Source of the DNA: Tetraselmis striata
Taxonomy: Eukaryota > Chlorophyta > Chlorodendrophyceae > Chlorodendrales > Chlorodendraceae
Assembly (NCBI GenBank): GCA_006384855.1
Contig: VCJN01002164.1
Location: 37,530 to 101,529, forward strand
Direction of reading: 5' to 3'
Length of the DNA: 64,000 nt
The notes under the pieces are model-generated. The model ran no database searches. It was given only the letters and a program-made list of their open reading frames with translations, and had not been told where the DNA came from. Shown here piece after piece: positions 36,181-48,768 of this stretch (position 1 is its first letter; each line of letters starts with the position of its first letter). Both the position numbers and the translations under genes were made by a program.

Positions 36181-38966
36181 CGGCTTGTCGAGTCCGACCC
36201 GTGCTGGCAAGGGGGCGTTTCGTAATGGTCACTTTTGTGACCATGAAGTAAAAGCTGTGAGCATATCCTCCGACCTTTCCATGCGAAGGGAACCCGGAAA
36301 CGCCGTAGCTTTGTCATTCAAGCGCCTCGGTCCCACCTCCTGCCATCGCTATTCATCGGGCATTTTGAAAACCTCCATGTCGGCACATCAGTATTGAAAC
36401 ATATAAGGAGTGTGTTGGTGCTGGTGCACGGCTACTTGTGCTATGCAAGTGTGATTCTCCTCACTGCAAGTACAGCGCAGTCCGGCTCATGCACCCTAAT
36501 CAGTAAGCAGGTGCCCATCCAAGAAAATGTGCAGCTCGTTCAAAAGCGAAATAACATATTCTTAGTTTCACTGCATGAAACACTCAAACTAGGCAGCAGT
36601 ATGGCGCAGCAGGCCCTAAACCCTAAAACCAGTCGACTGATGATTGCCAAGGTGGTCACCTGGTTGCTCGTAGGCTCTCTATACGCTGCGAACGGCGTGC
36701 TCGTACGGTACTTTACAGACTGCGCTGTTTGAATTTATTCGCCGGTCGAAGTCGAGGCAGCAGCAGCAGAATGTAGCGACTACTTTATATTAGACCAACC
36801 AGGACGACCGCCGGTACTGTTCCGAGGGTACCTGGTAAGTTGGTTTTATTTAGTTGCCATCAGCAGCGCTCGCCTCACGCGTCGTCTCGTTTTTCGCGCC
36901 GAAGGCGTCTACTATCCGTACGACTCTGCGGGTAGTACTCGCTACTAGCGACCACAGTCTACAGGTACCACAGTTCAGCAATTGCCTTTTATTTTGGTGA
37001 TTTCCGATATCGCCTTCTGCTGCTATCTAGCTCATGTAATAATCACAGTCATCTTTCGCGGATGTGGCGAACGAACGTGATAGTTCACGTTATATCGTTC
37101 GGACATTAGGCGAGTGAAGTAAGCAGGTAAGTAAAACGGCACTTACCTGCCAAGCCCCCGCACAGTTATTCCGCAATAGCGAGTACATATACAGAAACTC
37201 GTATGGGATACACTGTTATTGAAGTACGTTGTTATTGAAGTGCACACGGCATCTACTCCACCAGCAGCAAGCAAGAAACAAATCTGTCAGACGGTATTGT
37301 CGTTGCCTGTATATTCCTGAACGTAAATGAACTGTGATAATTCGGACGTCTGAACGTCGTACATTCGCATCGTATAATATACCCACGAGTACAGCTACGA
37401 GTAGTAGCAGGCGTTGTTGACATGTCGTCCGCCTCATGCTGAGAGTCGCACATCAGGCGCTGCACCGTCAATACATGCGCTGCGCAATATAAACGGATAA
37501 AATACGCTGTTATGATGTGCAAGTTCATCTATCCAATGCAGGTGACGACCGCACCGGCGGTGGCGCAGCATCAGAGCTGGCAGCCTCCCTGTCGCCTCCC
37601 TCCCTCCAATGCGCGGCGGCGAGATTTGGGCGGCGCGCGCAGCTCCGCCGATGTTCGAAACGCGGGAATATGCGCCGCCGGGCACCTGCTTCAAGTCCCC
37701 TTTCCGTTTTTCCCCACGGTGACGCTCGTTGAGCTCACCTCCGACTACCAACACCTTGCGGGACCACTCGCCTGGTGCTATCATCGACGCCGAGCATTCG
37801 CCGGTGCCGAACACTGATAAACAGAGAGGGAATAGAGGTGCGCCCGCGCGGGGACAGCTGCCGTAATCCGCCGCCCCCGCCAATACATTCTGGCGAACTG
37901 CGCAATTGCCGCGGCGCGCCGTCAAAATTGCGCCGCCCTCCCCGTCTGCCGCAGCTCAGACTCCCACCCCCCGCCCCCCCAACATCACCGGTCGTGACGG
38001 CCCTCGACAGTCCGTGTAGCACTATTCAAGCCAGCTACCACCCCGGTGGTGGCTCGGTCACCCAACCCTTTCAACAGCATCGCAGCCAGGTTAGCCGCCG
38101 AGCCGGCGGTTATCGCCGCCGTTCCGCCGCTCGTCCCCCTACCGCCCGCTACCCACCCGCGCACCTGTGCTCCGGCCCCGAGTACACTCGGCCTGCTCGC
38201 GCCCGCGCCTGGCCTACACCAGCCATGCAACCCCTAGCATGCATTGCGGGACTCGGCCCCGCGCCTTGCTACCGGGCTGACTGCCCCCCGAGTGCAGCAC
38301 GGCATGCAGCCGCCGCCGCCGCCGTCGGCCGCCACGTCCGGCCCGTCCAGCCGTTGCCGGGCGCTTGTCGTCAGATCCTGCCCCCGCTTCCCGGTATCCA
38401 TACAAGTCCCGTCCGTCGCCATTGATTCCGTCGTCATCCTGGTCGCGGCTACCGCACCTTGTATCCGCGCCTGCTCGCGCGCGTAGCGCAGGGTAGCGAG
38501 GGTCCGGTGGGGCGGCGCTTGGTCCGCCCCGACTTAGACCTGCTCAAACAGCAACAACGGCCTGCTGTCGGGCGGAAGAGCGGAGGGCAGGGAGGCCAAA
38601 GGGGCTGGTCAGTGTCAGCGCTTTGTCATACGGTTTCCCTCGTCCGATATCCCATTCCCAAAGCACGCTCCCAGTCGCCCTCCTTCCCCAATTCCTTTCC
38701 CTAAACAAGGGCCACTGCAGGGCCCGATTGGCGCCGGCAGCACCCCCTCCCCCCCCCCCCCCCCCTTCTGTCCCCAACACACACCCTAGCCTAGTATGCT
38801 GCCAGACAGTGGCCATATCCCAAGGGGATGGTGCGAAGGCCAGATTTCAAATTCTTGGGCGGTATTATGATTCCAGGGTTGCTCAACTAGACAGTGGCAG
38901 CCGCAAGGCGGCGGCAGTCACTGGCTGAGCTCTAAAACCCTGCTTTGATCGCCCTTTGCAGATAAC
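36181..38966. other. Intergenic stretch upstream of eEF3
   Basis: No supported gene. ORFs at 36394-36732 and 37775-38425 lack domains and look random or Pro/Arg-rich. A unit matching the 54.4-kb minisatellite lies at 36981-37040. TTTGCAG ends at 38961, just before the eEF3 ATG, so the eEF3 5' UTR may be spliced, with its first exon somewhere in 37.5-38.9 kb. Confidence 0.5.
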
Positions 38967-40318
38967 ATGGCGGACCAGATTGCCAAGCTGGGCGGTGAGG
39001 GCGCCAAGCCGGCGGCCGATGCCATCGCCGCGGCCGTCAAGTCGGCAGGCCCCAGCAAGAGCGTCGACCTGATGAACAAGCTGCAGGCCGCCGCCGACGA
39101 GAAGGCGTCCAAGGAGGGCTACTGCTATGCCTTTGAGGCGATTGCGCGCGAGTGCGGCGCCTCGGCCGAGCCCTACCTCGTGGGCTACCTGCCCAAGCTG
39201 ATCGATCTGCTGGAGGACAAGCAGAAGTCGGTGCAGGAAGCGGCGGACTCCGCGCTGACCGTCTTTGTGGCCGGCAGCAACAAGGAGTACATCCGCACGC
39301 TGCTGCCGATCCTCTTCACGGGGATGCTGTCCACCCGCAAGTGGCAGGCCAAGCTGAGCTGCGTCAAGCAGCTGCAGGGCATGTTCCGCACATACAAGAA
39401 GGAGATGGCGCGTGCGCTGCCCGACATCATCCCGCCGCTGTGCGAGGTCATGTGGGACACGCGCCTGGAGGTGCAGAACCTGTCCAAGGAGACCATGACG
39501 GAGATCTGCAACGTCGTGGCCAACAAGGATCTGGACCCCTTCATCCCCGTGCTCGTGTCGGCGCTGGCCAAGCCCTCCGAGGTGCCCGAGTGCGTGCACG
39601 CGCTGTCCGCGACCACCTTCGTGCAGACTGTTGACGCGCCCACCCTGTCGGTGATGTCCCCCATCCTCATCCGCGGCCTCCGCGAGCGCTCCACGCCCAT
39701 CAAGCGCAAGGCCGCGCTCATCATTGACAACATGAGCAAGCTGGTGGAGAACCCCGAGGACGTGGCGCCCTTCCTGCCCAAGCTGCTCCCCGAGCTGGAG
39801 ATTGTGAAGGAGAATGTGTCGGACCCCGAGTGCCGCACCGTCGCCACCAAGGCCTACGACACCCTGAAGCAGGTCGGTGGCGAGGGCGCCGAGGCCCTGG
39901 CCACCCGCAGTGCTGAGAGTGACAACGTGCTCAACGGCCTGAAGGAGATCATCAAGGCCAAGGCCGGCGGCAAGTCTGTGGACGAGCCCACGCTCGCGTT
40001 TGTGGTCGCGCTGGCCTGCCAGCTCATTGACCTGCGCAGCTTCGAGGAGGACACCTGGGTGGCCCTGCTCAAGCCCTACATGACGCCCTTCCTGTCCGAC
40101 GCCGAGAGCAAGGCCGTCGCGATTGAGTTCAAGGAGCGCTCCTTCAAGGAGGCCCAGGAGAAGGTAAACACCCCCCCCCCCCCCCCCTTCCCCGGGCTTT
40201 CTTTGCCGTTTCTTTCAGCTGCTACCAATTGACCCCCGTCAATGGAGGGATTTGTATATTTGTACATACACAATATATATATATGTTATATATATATTAT
40301 ATGTATATATATTATATG

Positions 40319-40362
<44 letters not shown>

Positions 40363-42338
40363 ATGAGGAAATGGGGCGGCGAGATGCAGGCAGCCGGGAC
40401 ACCAATGCAGCGGTATTGCGCGCTGTGGTGCTGCGTGCGGGCTGCGCGTGTCTGACAGAGCACTTTCTCCCTGGCCGGCGGCCTCTGCAGGTGGTGGTTG
40501 AGGATGAGGAGGAGGGCGAGGACCTGTGCAACTGCGAGTTTTCGCTCGCCTACGGTGGCAAGATCCTGCTGAACAACGCGCGCCTGCACATGAAGCGCGG
40601 CCAGCGCTACGGCCTGTGCGGCGCCAACGGCTGCGGTAAGTCGACGCTCATGCGCGCCATCGCCAACGACCAGCTGGAGGGGTTCCCCCCGCCCACGGAG
40701 CTCAAGACGGTGTACGTCGAGCATGACATTGACGCCGAGAAGGCGGACTACGGCGTGCTGGAGTACGTCCTGCAGGAGCCCAGCCTGAAGGACCTGGACC
40801 CCAAGAAGGCGGACGAGACCCTGCGCAGCGTGGGCTTTGACGATGAGCTGCTGGCCAAGCCCATCACCGGCCTGTCGGGTGGCTGGAAGATGAAGCTGGC
40901 GCTGGCGCGCGCCATGATGATCGGCGCGGATATCCTGCTGCTGGACGAGCCCACCAACCATCTCGACGTGTCCAACGTGCAGTGGCTCAAGGACTACCTC
41001 ACCAGCCTGACCAGCTGCACGTGCATGATCGTGTCGCACGACTCGGGCTTCCTGGACGACGTGTGCACCCACATTCTGCACTACGAGACCCGCAAGCTGA
41101 AGAAGTACAAGGGCAACCTGAGCGAGTTTGTGAAGCAGTGCCCCGAGGCCAAGAGCTACTACGAGCTGGACGCCACCCCGCTCAAGTTCACCTTCCCGGA
41201 GCCCGGCTTCCTGGAGGGCGTCAACGACAGGGGCAAAGCGCTGCTCAAGATGACCCAGGCCTCGTTCACATACCCCAAGGCCGACAAGCCCACGCTGACC
41301 AACATCACCGTGCAGTGCTCCCTGTCGAGCCGCGTGGCGTGCATCGGCAAGAACGGCGCGGGCAAGTCGACGCTGATCAAGATGCTCACGGGCGAGTCGG
41401 AGCCGAGCGAGGGCACCGTGTGGCGCCACCCCATGATGCGCATCGCGTACCTGGCGCAGCACGCGTTCCACCATATTGAGCAGCACCTGGACTCTAGCCC
41501 CAACGAGTACATCCAGTGGCGCTACGCCACCGGCGAGGACCGCGAGGACCTGGACAAGGTGCACGTCAAGATCACGGACGAGGAGCAGAAGGCGATGGAC
41601 TCCGCCATCACGGTGGACGGCGTGAAGCGCGTGGTGGACGACATTGTGGGTCGCCGCAAGACCAAGAAGACGTACGAGTACGAGGTGACCTGGAAGGGGC
41701 TGGACCCCACCATCACCTCGTGGCTGCCCCGCTACAAGCTGGAGGACCTCGGCTTCACCAAGCTGGTGCTCAAGGCGGACGCCAAGGAGGCCGCCAAGGC
41801 CGGCCTGGTCGCGCGCCCCCTGACGCAGAAGAACGTGGAGAAGCACCTGGAGGACTTTGGCCTGGAGGCCGAGTTTGGCACGCACAGCCGCATGCGCGGC
41901 CTGTCGGGCGGGCAGAAGGTTAAGGTGGTGCTGGCGGCCGCCATGTGGAACAAGCCCCACATGCTGGTGCTGGACGAGCCCACCAACTACCTCGACCGCG
42001 ACTCTCTCGGCGCGCTTGCCAACGCCATCAAGGAGTACGGCGGTGGCGTGGTGGTCATCACGCACAATGCTGAGTTCTGCGACGGACTGTGCCCCGAGGT
42101 GTGGACCGTCGCCGACGGCACCTGCACGCCCACTGGCCACAACTGGGGCGCCAAGCTGGAGAAGCTGAACTGGAAGCGCGAAGAGACGACGACCGACGCG
42201 CTGGGCAACACCGTGAAGGTCAAGGCCCCCAAGAAGAAGCTGTCCCGCAAGGAGATGAAGGCCAGGGAAAAGATGAGGGAAGGCGCGCATCGAGCGCGGC
42301 GAGGAGGTGTCCAGCGAGGAGGAGGACTGGATGCGTAA
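38967..42338 (+). CDS. Translation elongation factor 3 (eEF3), C terminus apparently frameshifted
   Basis: ATPase that helps release deacylated tRNA from the ribosomal E site, known from fungi and some algae. Two exons, phase 0: 38967-40163 and 40491-42338; 1014 residues. Exon 1 is the HEAT-repeat and helical-bundle half. Exon 2 holds both ABC domains: GANGCGKST (about 443), LSGGWKMKLA, ILLLDEPTNHLD; then GKNGAGKST, LSGGQKVKVV, MLVLDEPTNYLD. A chromodomain-like insert (TYEYEVTWKGLDP ... SWLPRYKLEDLG) sits within ABC2, a hallmark of eEF3. The Lys-rich tail reads REKMREGAHRARRGGVQ, stop at 42338. Dropping one G of the GGG near 42277 would give KARIERGEEVSSEEEDWM and a stop at 42387, much closer to the acidic eEF3 tail, so an indel or base-call error is likely. 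Confidence 0.95.
40262..40357. repeat. (TA)n and (GA)n tract in the eEF3 intron
   Basis: TA-rich run followed by a GA array in the only intron of the eEF3 gene (40164-40490). The same intron starts with a C-homopolymer at 40171. Confidence 0.85.
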
Positions 42339-42483
42339 ACGGGCCCGGCAATCCCTCTGCGGGCTCCCCCACCCCCCCTCCATGTAGCCACGACGCCATG
42401 TTCGTGTGTAGAGCCACCCTGGCCACATTTTCCTTACAGTACCCCCCCCCCCCCCCCCCTCCCTCGTCTCTCTTTCTAATCCG

Positions 42484-42488
42484 TGTAA
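42484..42488 (+). terminator. Candidate poly(A) signal of eEF3
   Basis: TGTAA about 145 nt after the stop at 42338, about 100 nt after the alternative stop at 42387. Chlorophyte-type signal. Confidence 0.4.
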
Positions 42489-45400
42489 GAGCCACCTGGG
42501 CTGTCGCCAATCACCAGTGCCAGGATCCCTTCTCACAACAGCTCCACATATGTGAAGGCGGCGCCAGGTGTGGAGCATCGGCACCCTATCCACCCTGGCT
42601 TGTCGCCTTGTACCGATGGGTAAGGAGGGGCTTTGATTGGGTTACTGTTACAATTCATTGGTAACAAAACAACTGTGCCAAGTTTGAGGTATTGGCAGGC
42701 GGTGGCTGGAAGTCAATGCAACCGACGGTAGCAAACAGCATCGGGCTTTAAATCCCTGAACCAGAGCACATGTATGTGTGTTCCAGCAATAGGACCGTCA
42801 AAGTTTTGGGGCTCGTCTCAGGACAAGCAGCCGCGCGCTTCGGAAACTCAGAAACTGAGTTGTGGCACGCAGCTACGGTACCGTCGCCACTCCCTCTTTC
42901 CTGGGCAAGGCGTGAGGCCCCAACGCATGAGTATTTCAATATTTCGTTCGCGCCATGCCTGTACGGGCCAAACATTGCGACCTGTATGTACGGTTATAGG
43001 ATACAGACAGTGGCCCGGGTGACTGGTGACAGGGTCTCCACTTGCACCAACACTACAGGCGTGTGAACCTATATTGTATCTTGATGCTGGCGGTGTGAAT
43101 ACTACTCCCCCCCCCCCCCCCCCCGCGTGCAATTAAAGGCATTATTGGCTAGTCTTATTGCTAAAATATTGCTGAAACTACGACGGGCTATGCTGGTGTC
43201 ATGTAGCAGGGCGGTGTGGGACAAGATCAGTGGTCATGTGTAGAATCCGCCGGTTTGGGAGCAAATTAAACTGAAACACTACGCAGAATAAAACTTGGAT
43301 CGACAACTGCTCGATCATTTCCGCGCTAGATGCTTTCCCTTGTCGCCGCATGCGTATATCAAGCAGCATGCGACATTTTTTATTCTAACGCGCCATGCCT
43401 ATCCATCCCAGATGGGTCAAATCTCTCACTACTTACTGCGCTCAATCCATGTATATAGTCTTTATTTTGTTGTAGTCGTGGCGGCGTATGGCTCGAGTAA
43501 GCATGCCCATTATATTGCACATTGGCGTGGCCCGCGCCAAGACGTGAGTGATGGTGAGCTTTCAGTTCATTTATCTCTGCTGCATCACCAGTCTGCTACC
43601 AGATGTTGATATGGTGGAAATAATTACGTGAACATGGGCGGGGCCGGGGGGGGTTGAGGAGGGGGGGGGGGGGGGGGGGGGGGGGGTAGTCCGCATATAC
43701 AGCATGCCGCCCTGCCCAGCCCTTTGCCGACTTGCCGTGTTGTCCATGCATGTGCATCGCTTGCAGCCAGAGGGGCGAGCAGCCTATTAGCACATCAATT
43801 ATTAAGCCTGAGTGGTGCGTGCAGTGCCAGTAATGCACCCTCAGGATAGCACGCCATATTCGCGACGCCCCGCAGTAGTATCTGTTGTTACGACAATTTC
43901 GTAGTATGTATTGAGTATGTGTACGTTATTCGATTACGGCGGGCGGTACAATATTACGAGGTGCTGTCAGCCGTGTTGTACCTCTACCCCGGACAGTTGT
44001 ACCTGAGTTTGTTGTCTCCGATGATACTCCGAACACCGACGGCGTCGTCGTTTAGCAGTATGTATATTCGATATCAGCATGCTGCCTTGTGGCAAGCGTT
44101 GTGCCGATTATGAGGCGGGTATATACACGCTAAGTCGCGCTTCGGTTGTAACATTGGTTTCGGAGCTTTTCCCGGCCCAGCACATGGCCGCCTACCGTCA
44201 CCGTTTTATGATTGATGATCCCTGCCGAAGGATTACAGGCCACTGCCGTTTGTTGATAGGACCTCACCGATATATAACGACTAAAACGAAAAGTAACATT
44301 TTAACATGATGTTGATGCTGTCTCGCGCGGGCGGAACTATATGTTGAGTAGGAATATGAGCAGCAGCAATTGTGCGGCGGCGGGTAATCTGGCGGCGGTA
44401 TAGTACAACAGTTTGTGACGATTATATACGATGCAAGTCCATATATGTACTATACAAATTTATACGAGCAAATACGTGGACATATATGGTTCAGTAGTGT
44501 GTGTATCTACACCACTCCACAGAAGTCTTGATTGCATATAGAAATCCGCGCGCATCCTTGCATTGGTGCCCAAGCCATGGGCTACGGGGCAACGGGGCAT
44601 GGGGCTACGGGGCCATGGAGCCTCGCGTTACAGTGCATGCAAGCCTCCTAAGTATCCCAAGGAGGTAGCCGTTTTGTCCAGTTATTGCACTTGTAAAAAT
44701 GGTTTTCGGCAACGGCGCGGTTTAGCACAATGCTAGAACTACCACTGAAACACAGTCAACGCACAGGGGAGCAACATGTTGGCGGTGTAGCTACTGTCCA
44801 TCGCATTTGCGCACGCGCTCCCTGTGGCGGGTGGACATTTGCATGGGATGCATGACGCGCAAGCTTGAGCCCAGTCAAGGCATGCTACTGTTGCAATGCA
44901 TGGGCATTTCCATGGAAGTGTGCCAATATTGCAGACGCTCTTCCACAATTTTCAATCCCACAAATTTCCAAACAGCAAATAGGCGGCATTGGCTGCACCT
45001 CGCTGAGCTGAAGTAGTACACATATGTACGTGTTTGCGAATATCCCCATAGTTATGCTTATACCAGCCCCACCGTGGGCTAAGCGCGGGCTCGCTCCCAT
45101 CAACCACAATTCCACGACTAGCGCACATGTCCGCGCGCATGTTGTAGCACATGTCACCCATGATAAACGGGGGGGGGGGGGGGGGGGGGGGGGGGAGGGG
45201 GCAGAGTGACGAGGCTCGACGCGACGTGGAGACGCATTCAAAAGGTCCTCGCGCGCCTGGGAGCGTGTGTGGAGTGGCACATTACATGCCCCCATCGTGC
45301 GTCCCCACCTACAATATGTTGTTTGGCTGGCATGCCAGAGTAGGGGGTTTCTTTGATAGGTCATAGAATGTCGCTATTTTGTCCGAATGGAGCGATAATG

Positions 45401-46042
45401 ACGAGTGATATTGAAAGCCCTGCTCATGAGCTCAACATTGCTTTATTCAAATCTAAATTCGGATAAAACGGCGAAGTGTTATGATTTCCCCGGTGATTGC
45501 AGGATTACCGATATTTGCGTGGCAAACGGCCAGTTTTCGAATGTCGCATGACGCATGCAGCCCGCTAGCTGAGCATAGAGGCTAAACCATGCGCCGAGCA
45601 GCACGGGGTAGGTGCTTACACATATATCTGAACGACCATGGACAAAATACAAAAGGTTCTTTAAGTTCAAATGCTCGCGCGCGTGCCATGCGCTCAAACC
45701 CGCCAAAACCCGGATTCAGACACATGCTACATTGATATTACCACATGACGGGTGTTGCGCGCGCACCGCACAGCACCGTCGCAGTGACCCAAACAGACCA
45801 TGTGCGCGCCCTTATAGCACGAGTTTCCCCGCAATGATCGCAGCGGCATAGGTTGGCGGGGGTTTATCGACTAGAAGTGCCCCAAGCGAAATCACACCCA
45901 TAAAAAAAATGAAGAGACTTTTCGCCCTACTGTTGTGTATGGTATATACCCAAGGTTACGTGCATATGACAATGGGTGGCAAGCATAGTTACTTGTGCTT
46001 TTTAGGCGCGGGTTTGCCTCTAGTCTCAGCAATTGCTGGGCA
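42489..46042. other. Gene-poor intergenic tract
   Basis: No supported gene. Contains G- or C-homopolymers (43110, 43660, 45171) and AT-rich stretches. 43880-44170 carries faint TRIM similarity: GCTGCCTTGTGGCAAGCGTTGTG resembles the LTR word around GCTGCCATGTGGTAAGCG, and TTGGTTTCGGAGC near 44150 resembles the TRIM primer-binding site. This is probably a decayed copy, low confidence. Confidence 0.4.
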
Positions 46043-46640
46043 TGTAACGATTATACGAGACTCAGTACGATATACTACGAGTTAGTAGTTGTGAGTACTA
46101 GTACCATGTGTACATGTGACTACGGGTTAGTGTATATGTACTGTATAATGCTGCCATGTGGTAAGCGTCGTGATTAACCAATCTTTTTGTATCGTCAAAA
46201 CACTGAAGCCTCTCGTCTTTGCACCACCACTGCATACCATCTTTTTGTTTTAGTCTCTCTCATGTTGAGACTTTCGCACTGGTTCGGAGCCGGATTGATA
46301 GCGCCTCAATGGATACAAGGCGCCAGCATCATAATGTAAAGGTCACCTGATCGAACCCGGCTGATGTCGATAATTGAATTCTCGCAGGCGGGGGAGGAAT
46401 GTGTGTGACAATCATACGAGTACGATATACTGCGAGTTATAGTATCTGTGAGTACTAGTACAATGTGTACATGTGACTACGGGATAGTGTATATGTACTG
46501 TATAATGCTGCCATGTGGTAGGCGTTGTGATTAATAACCAATCTTTTTGTATCGTCAAAACACTGAAGCCTCTCGTCTTTGCACCACCACTGCATACCAC
46601 CTTTGTTTGTTTTAGTCTCTCTCCTGTTGATAATGTCGCA
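46043..46640 (+). mobile_element. TRIM (mini LTR retrotransposon), copy 1
   Basis: 598 bp: left LTR 46043-46278 (starts TGTAACGATT, ends TTTCGCA), internal 46279-46403, right LTR 46404-46640 (starts TGTGACAATC, ends TGTCGCA). One base after the left LTR, TGGTTCGGAGCC (46280-46291) resembles the plant initiator-Met primer-binding site TGGTATCAGAGCC. A purine-rich GGCGGGGGAGGAA run ends just before the right LTR. The internal part has a possible hairpin (GCGCCT 46301 / AGGCGC 46318) and no ORF. Features and size fit TRIM elements, mobilised by the enzymes of other LTR elements. The LTRs have diverged by several bases, so it is not recent. No clear target-site duplication. Confidence 0.8.
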
Positions 46641-47737
46641 GACAAATTGAGACTATGCCGCGTACGTGGCGCAAAGGTACACATGCATTCACGTTATTAT
46701 TGGCGGTTTTGGCACAACCACGACGATGATGTGATTCCAGAAATTATGAGCAAGCCATGTACAAGTGCGCTTTATTCATACATCAGCAGGGCGCCTGCTG
46801 CTGATACTTGTCTACGGTATCTACACTACTTCTACAGGTCCCGTAGCGCCTGCTGCGCGCGGCATTATTTGTATGTGCTGGACTGATATATTTGGGGTAG
46901 ACATATGTAGGCATACATATGTATATATATGTATAAATAATACATTATAACAAGAATAACATCAACAATAAAACAAAACTGATAACATAAACATCAAAAA
47001 CATAATAAACATCAACACAATTTTATTCGCGCGTCTTCGGCGTGTGTATTATCATAAATCATAGCATATACTTTATTACTACGACTACGGCTAACTTTTA
47101 TTTCATGTAGTGAAGTTGGATACCATGCAGACATGATGTCATATCGCCATCATAATTCTCCTAATAGTATATTAGAAGCATTATGATTCTTCGTAACGAT
47201 ATATACGTGTAAACGACTGAGAATATTCATTTGTTGATATTGTTGCTAATAAGTAGGAAGTTTCATGCTGTTTGATTTATAATAATTATTGATGCTAGTA
47301 AGGCGGGTAGTAACGAAAGCAAATTTTGAATAATTGCTGCATCCGATTGCCGAGTCATCCCTTATATCGTGACGACTGTATGTGTTTCCTGCGCCCGACA
47401 TCGCGTACAACATTGTCAGTATGGTAATTGCTAATACTACCAATTGAATGATGGCATATGCGCTGCTTCCATCCTGGTTTTAACGCCAGTACTCTGCCCC
47501 ACCCAGCATCGCCGCCATATGGTAGTGACCCAGTTAACCCTTTGCTTTAAATTTTTGATTGCGGTTATGATATGGATTGTCTTATCCTTCAGTGAGAGCC
47601 CATATTTTATGGCCATGGTCACATCACCATGTCCGCAATGGTCTATGATGCACGCTAGCGAGCGGCGGGGTAGTGCACATGTGCACGATAATAATTCTCA
47701 AGTGGGCGCAGATTGGCATAGCAGAACAAACGGTTGA

Positions 47738-48230
47738 CTACAGTGTTATGCTGAAGTGAAGCATGCCTTTGGTGGCCACTCCCTTATTAACAGAGTTCAT
47801 GCGCTCCACACGGCAATAAGCAGTGGGTGAGCAAGAGAGCAAACGGAGAGCAATCTCCTTCAGATGAGTGGAGCACTTGATGTAGTTGGTCCACCACAGA
47901 AGTGGGCATTCCGCTGTCTCACCCTTCATGACTGCCCTTTGAGTAGTGCTAAAGAGCTCACAACCATGGCGATTGAACAAGAGATGCTCAACGAACTTCG
48001 TTGCTTTGGGTTCATGCCATCTTCGAAAAGCTGCGTGTACGGACAGTTGCAGTGCGCGCATTTGTGGCTCTCCACCCTTGGCTCTACGTCGCCCTGGCCG
48101 CCGGTGGTTTTGCCGAGGACTTGCTCCTCCTTGAAGGTCTTTGCGACGTGGCCATCGGCCTTAAGGATGTTGGGCTTCCGCCCCCGCTTGCTGCCTACAG
48201 TCATGCCTAAACCCGTACGAGTTGTGTGAC
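47738..48230 (-). pseudogene. Remnant of a hAT-like transposase (BED finger and dimerisation region)
   Basis: Minus strand. One frame gives a segment like the hAT C-terminal dimerisation region (LLWWTNYIKCSTHLKEIA LRLLSCSPTAYCRVERM), following a stretch resembling the His part of a BED finger (ATKFVEHLLFNRHGC). The Cys part (HKCAHCNC, near 48057) is in another frame just upstream. The two finger halves in different frames, and the missing catalytic middle, indicate a dead, internally deleted copy. Assignment rests on motif look alone. Confidence 0.42.
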
Positions 48231-48609
48231 AATTGCGGGCGCGATGAGCGAAGTGACGACCGACGAACGATAATCGGGGGGGGGGGGGGGGGGGGGGGGA
48301 CTCATATAGCGCGTTGGCCGTATACCTTGTGACCTCTTCTAGGCCGCCCGCCCGCCAATTGCACGTCGATTCGCAGGCCACCGAGCCAAGACTTTGGCTC
48401 ATCGCGCGAAAAGCCGCCATGGCCGCCAGCTCGCGACGTGGCGATAGGTGTTGTGTAATTTCGTGGCGGTACGGAAGGCGGTAGAAACACTGTGCGACGG
48501 CCGCTACTTAGGCGGTTGTCCGTCGCTTCTTAAGTAAAGTTCGCCCCGAGACATCGGCCGAAGCCGCCCCAGCGTTTGACCTCTTGCGCCAACTGGAGTC
48601 GTAGGTATG

Positions 48610-48768
48610 GCATGATAGCCCTTTTGCCCTTAGACCATTGCCTCATTCGAACCCCGAAGGGCTAATGCATCAACCGGCAGGTAAAGCCAAGACACGCCGG
48701 AACGATATGGCCGAAATACATCGATCCCGGGACCTCTCGCATACGAGACGACCGCTCAACCGAGCCGT
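48610..48768 (-). repeat. tRNA-like sequences, possible SINE head
   Basis: Read on the minus strand, GGCTCGGTTGAGCGG resembles a pol III A box and GGGATCGATG, about 35 nt on, a poor B box. Between them CTCG/CGAG could pair as an anticodon stem. Further left, TAGCCCTT/AAGGGCTA inverted ends enclose a GGGTTCGAA word. Neither folds as a complete tRNA. It abuts the second TRIM. Confidence 0.3.

Noticed and set aside
36616-36634. CCCTAAACCCTAAAACC, resembling plant or Chlamydomonas telomere repeats
   Set aside because: Only two imperfect units; could arise by chance and is far from any array.
37775-38425. 216-residue plus-strand ORF upstream of eEF3
   Set aside because: Pro/Arg/Ala-rich with no domain or splice support; more likely promoter or UTR sequence.
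40359-42593. 744-residue ORF on the minus strand
   Set aside because: Antisense shadow of the GC-rich eEF3 coding exon; no recognisable domain, while the plus strand encodes intact ABC motifs.
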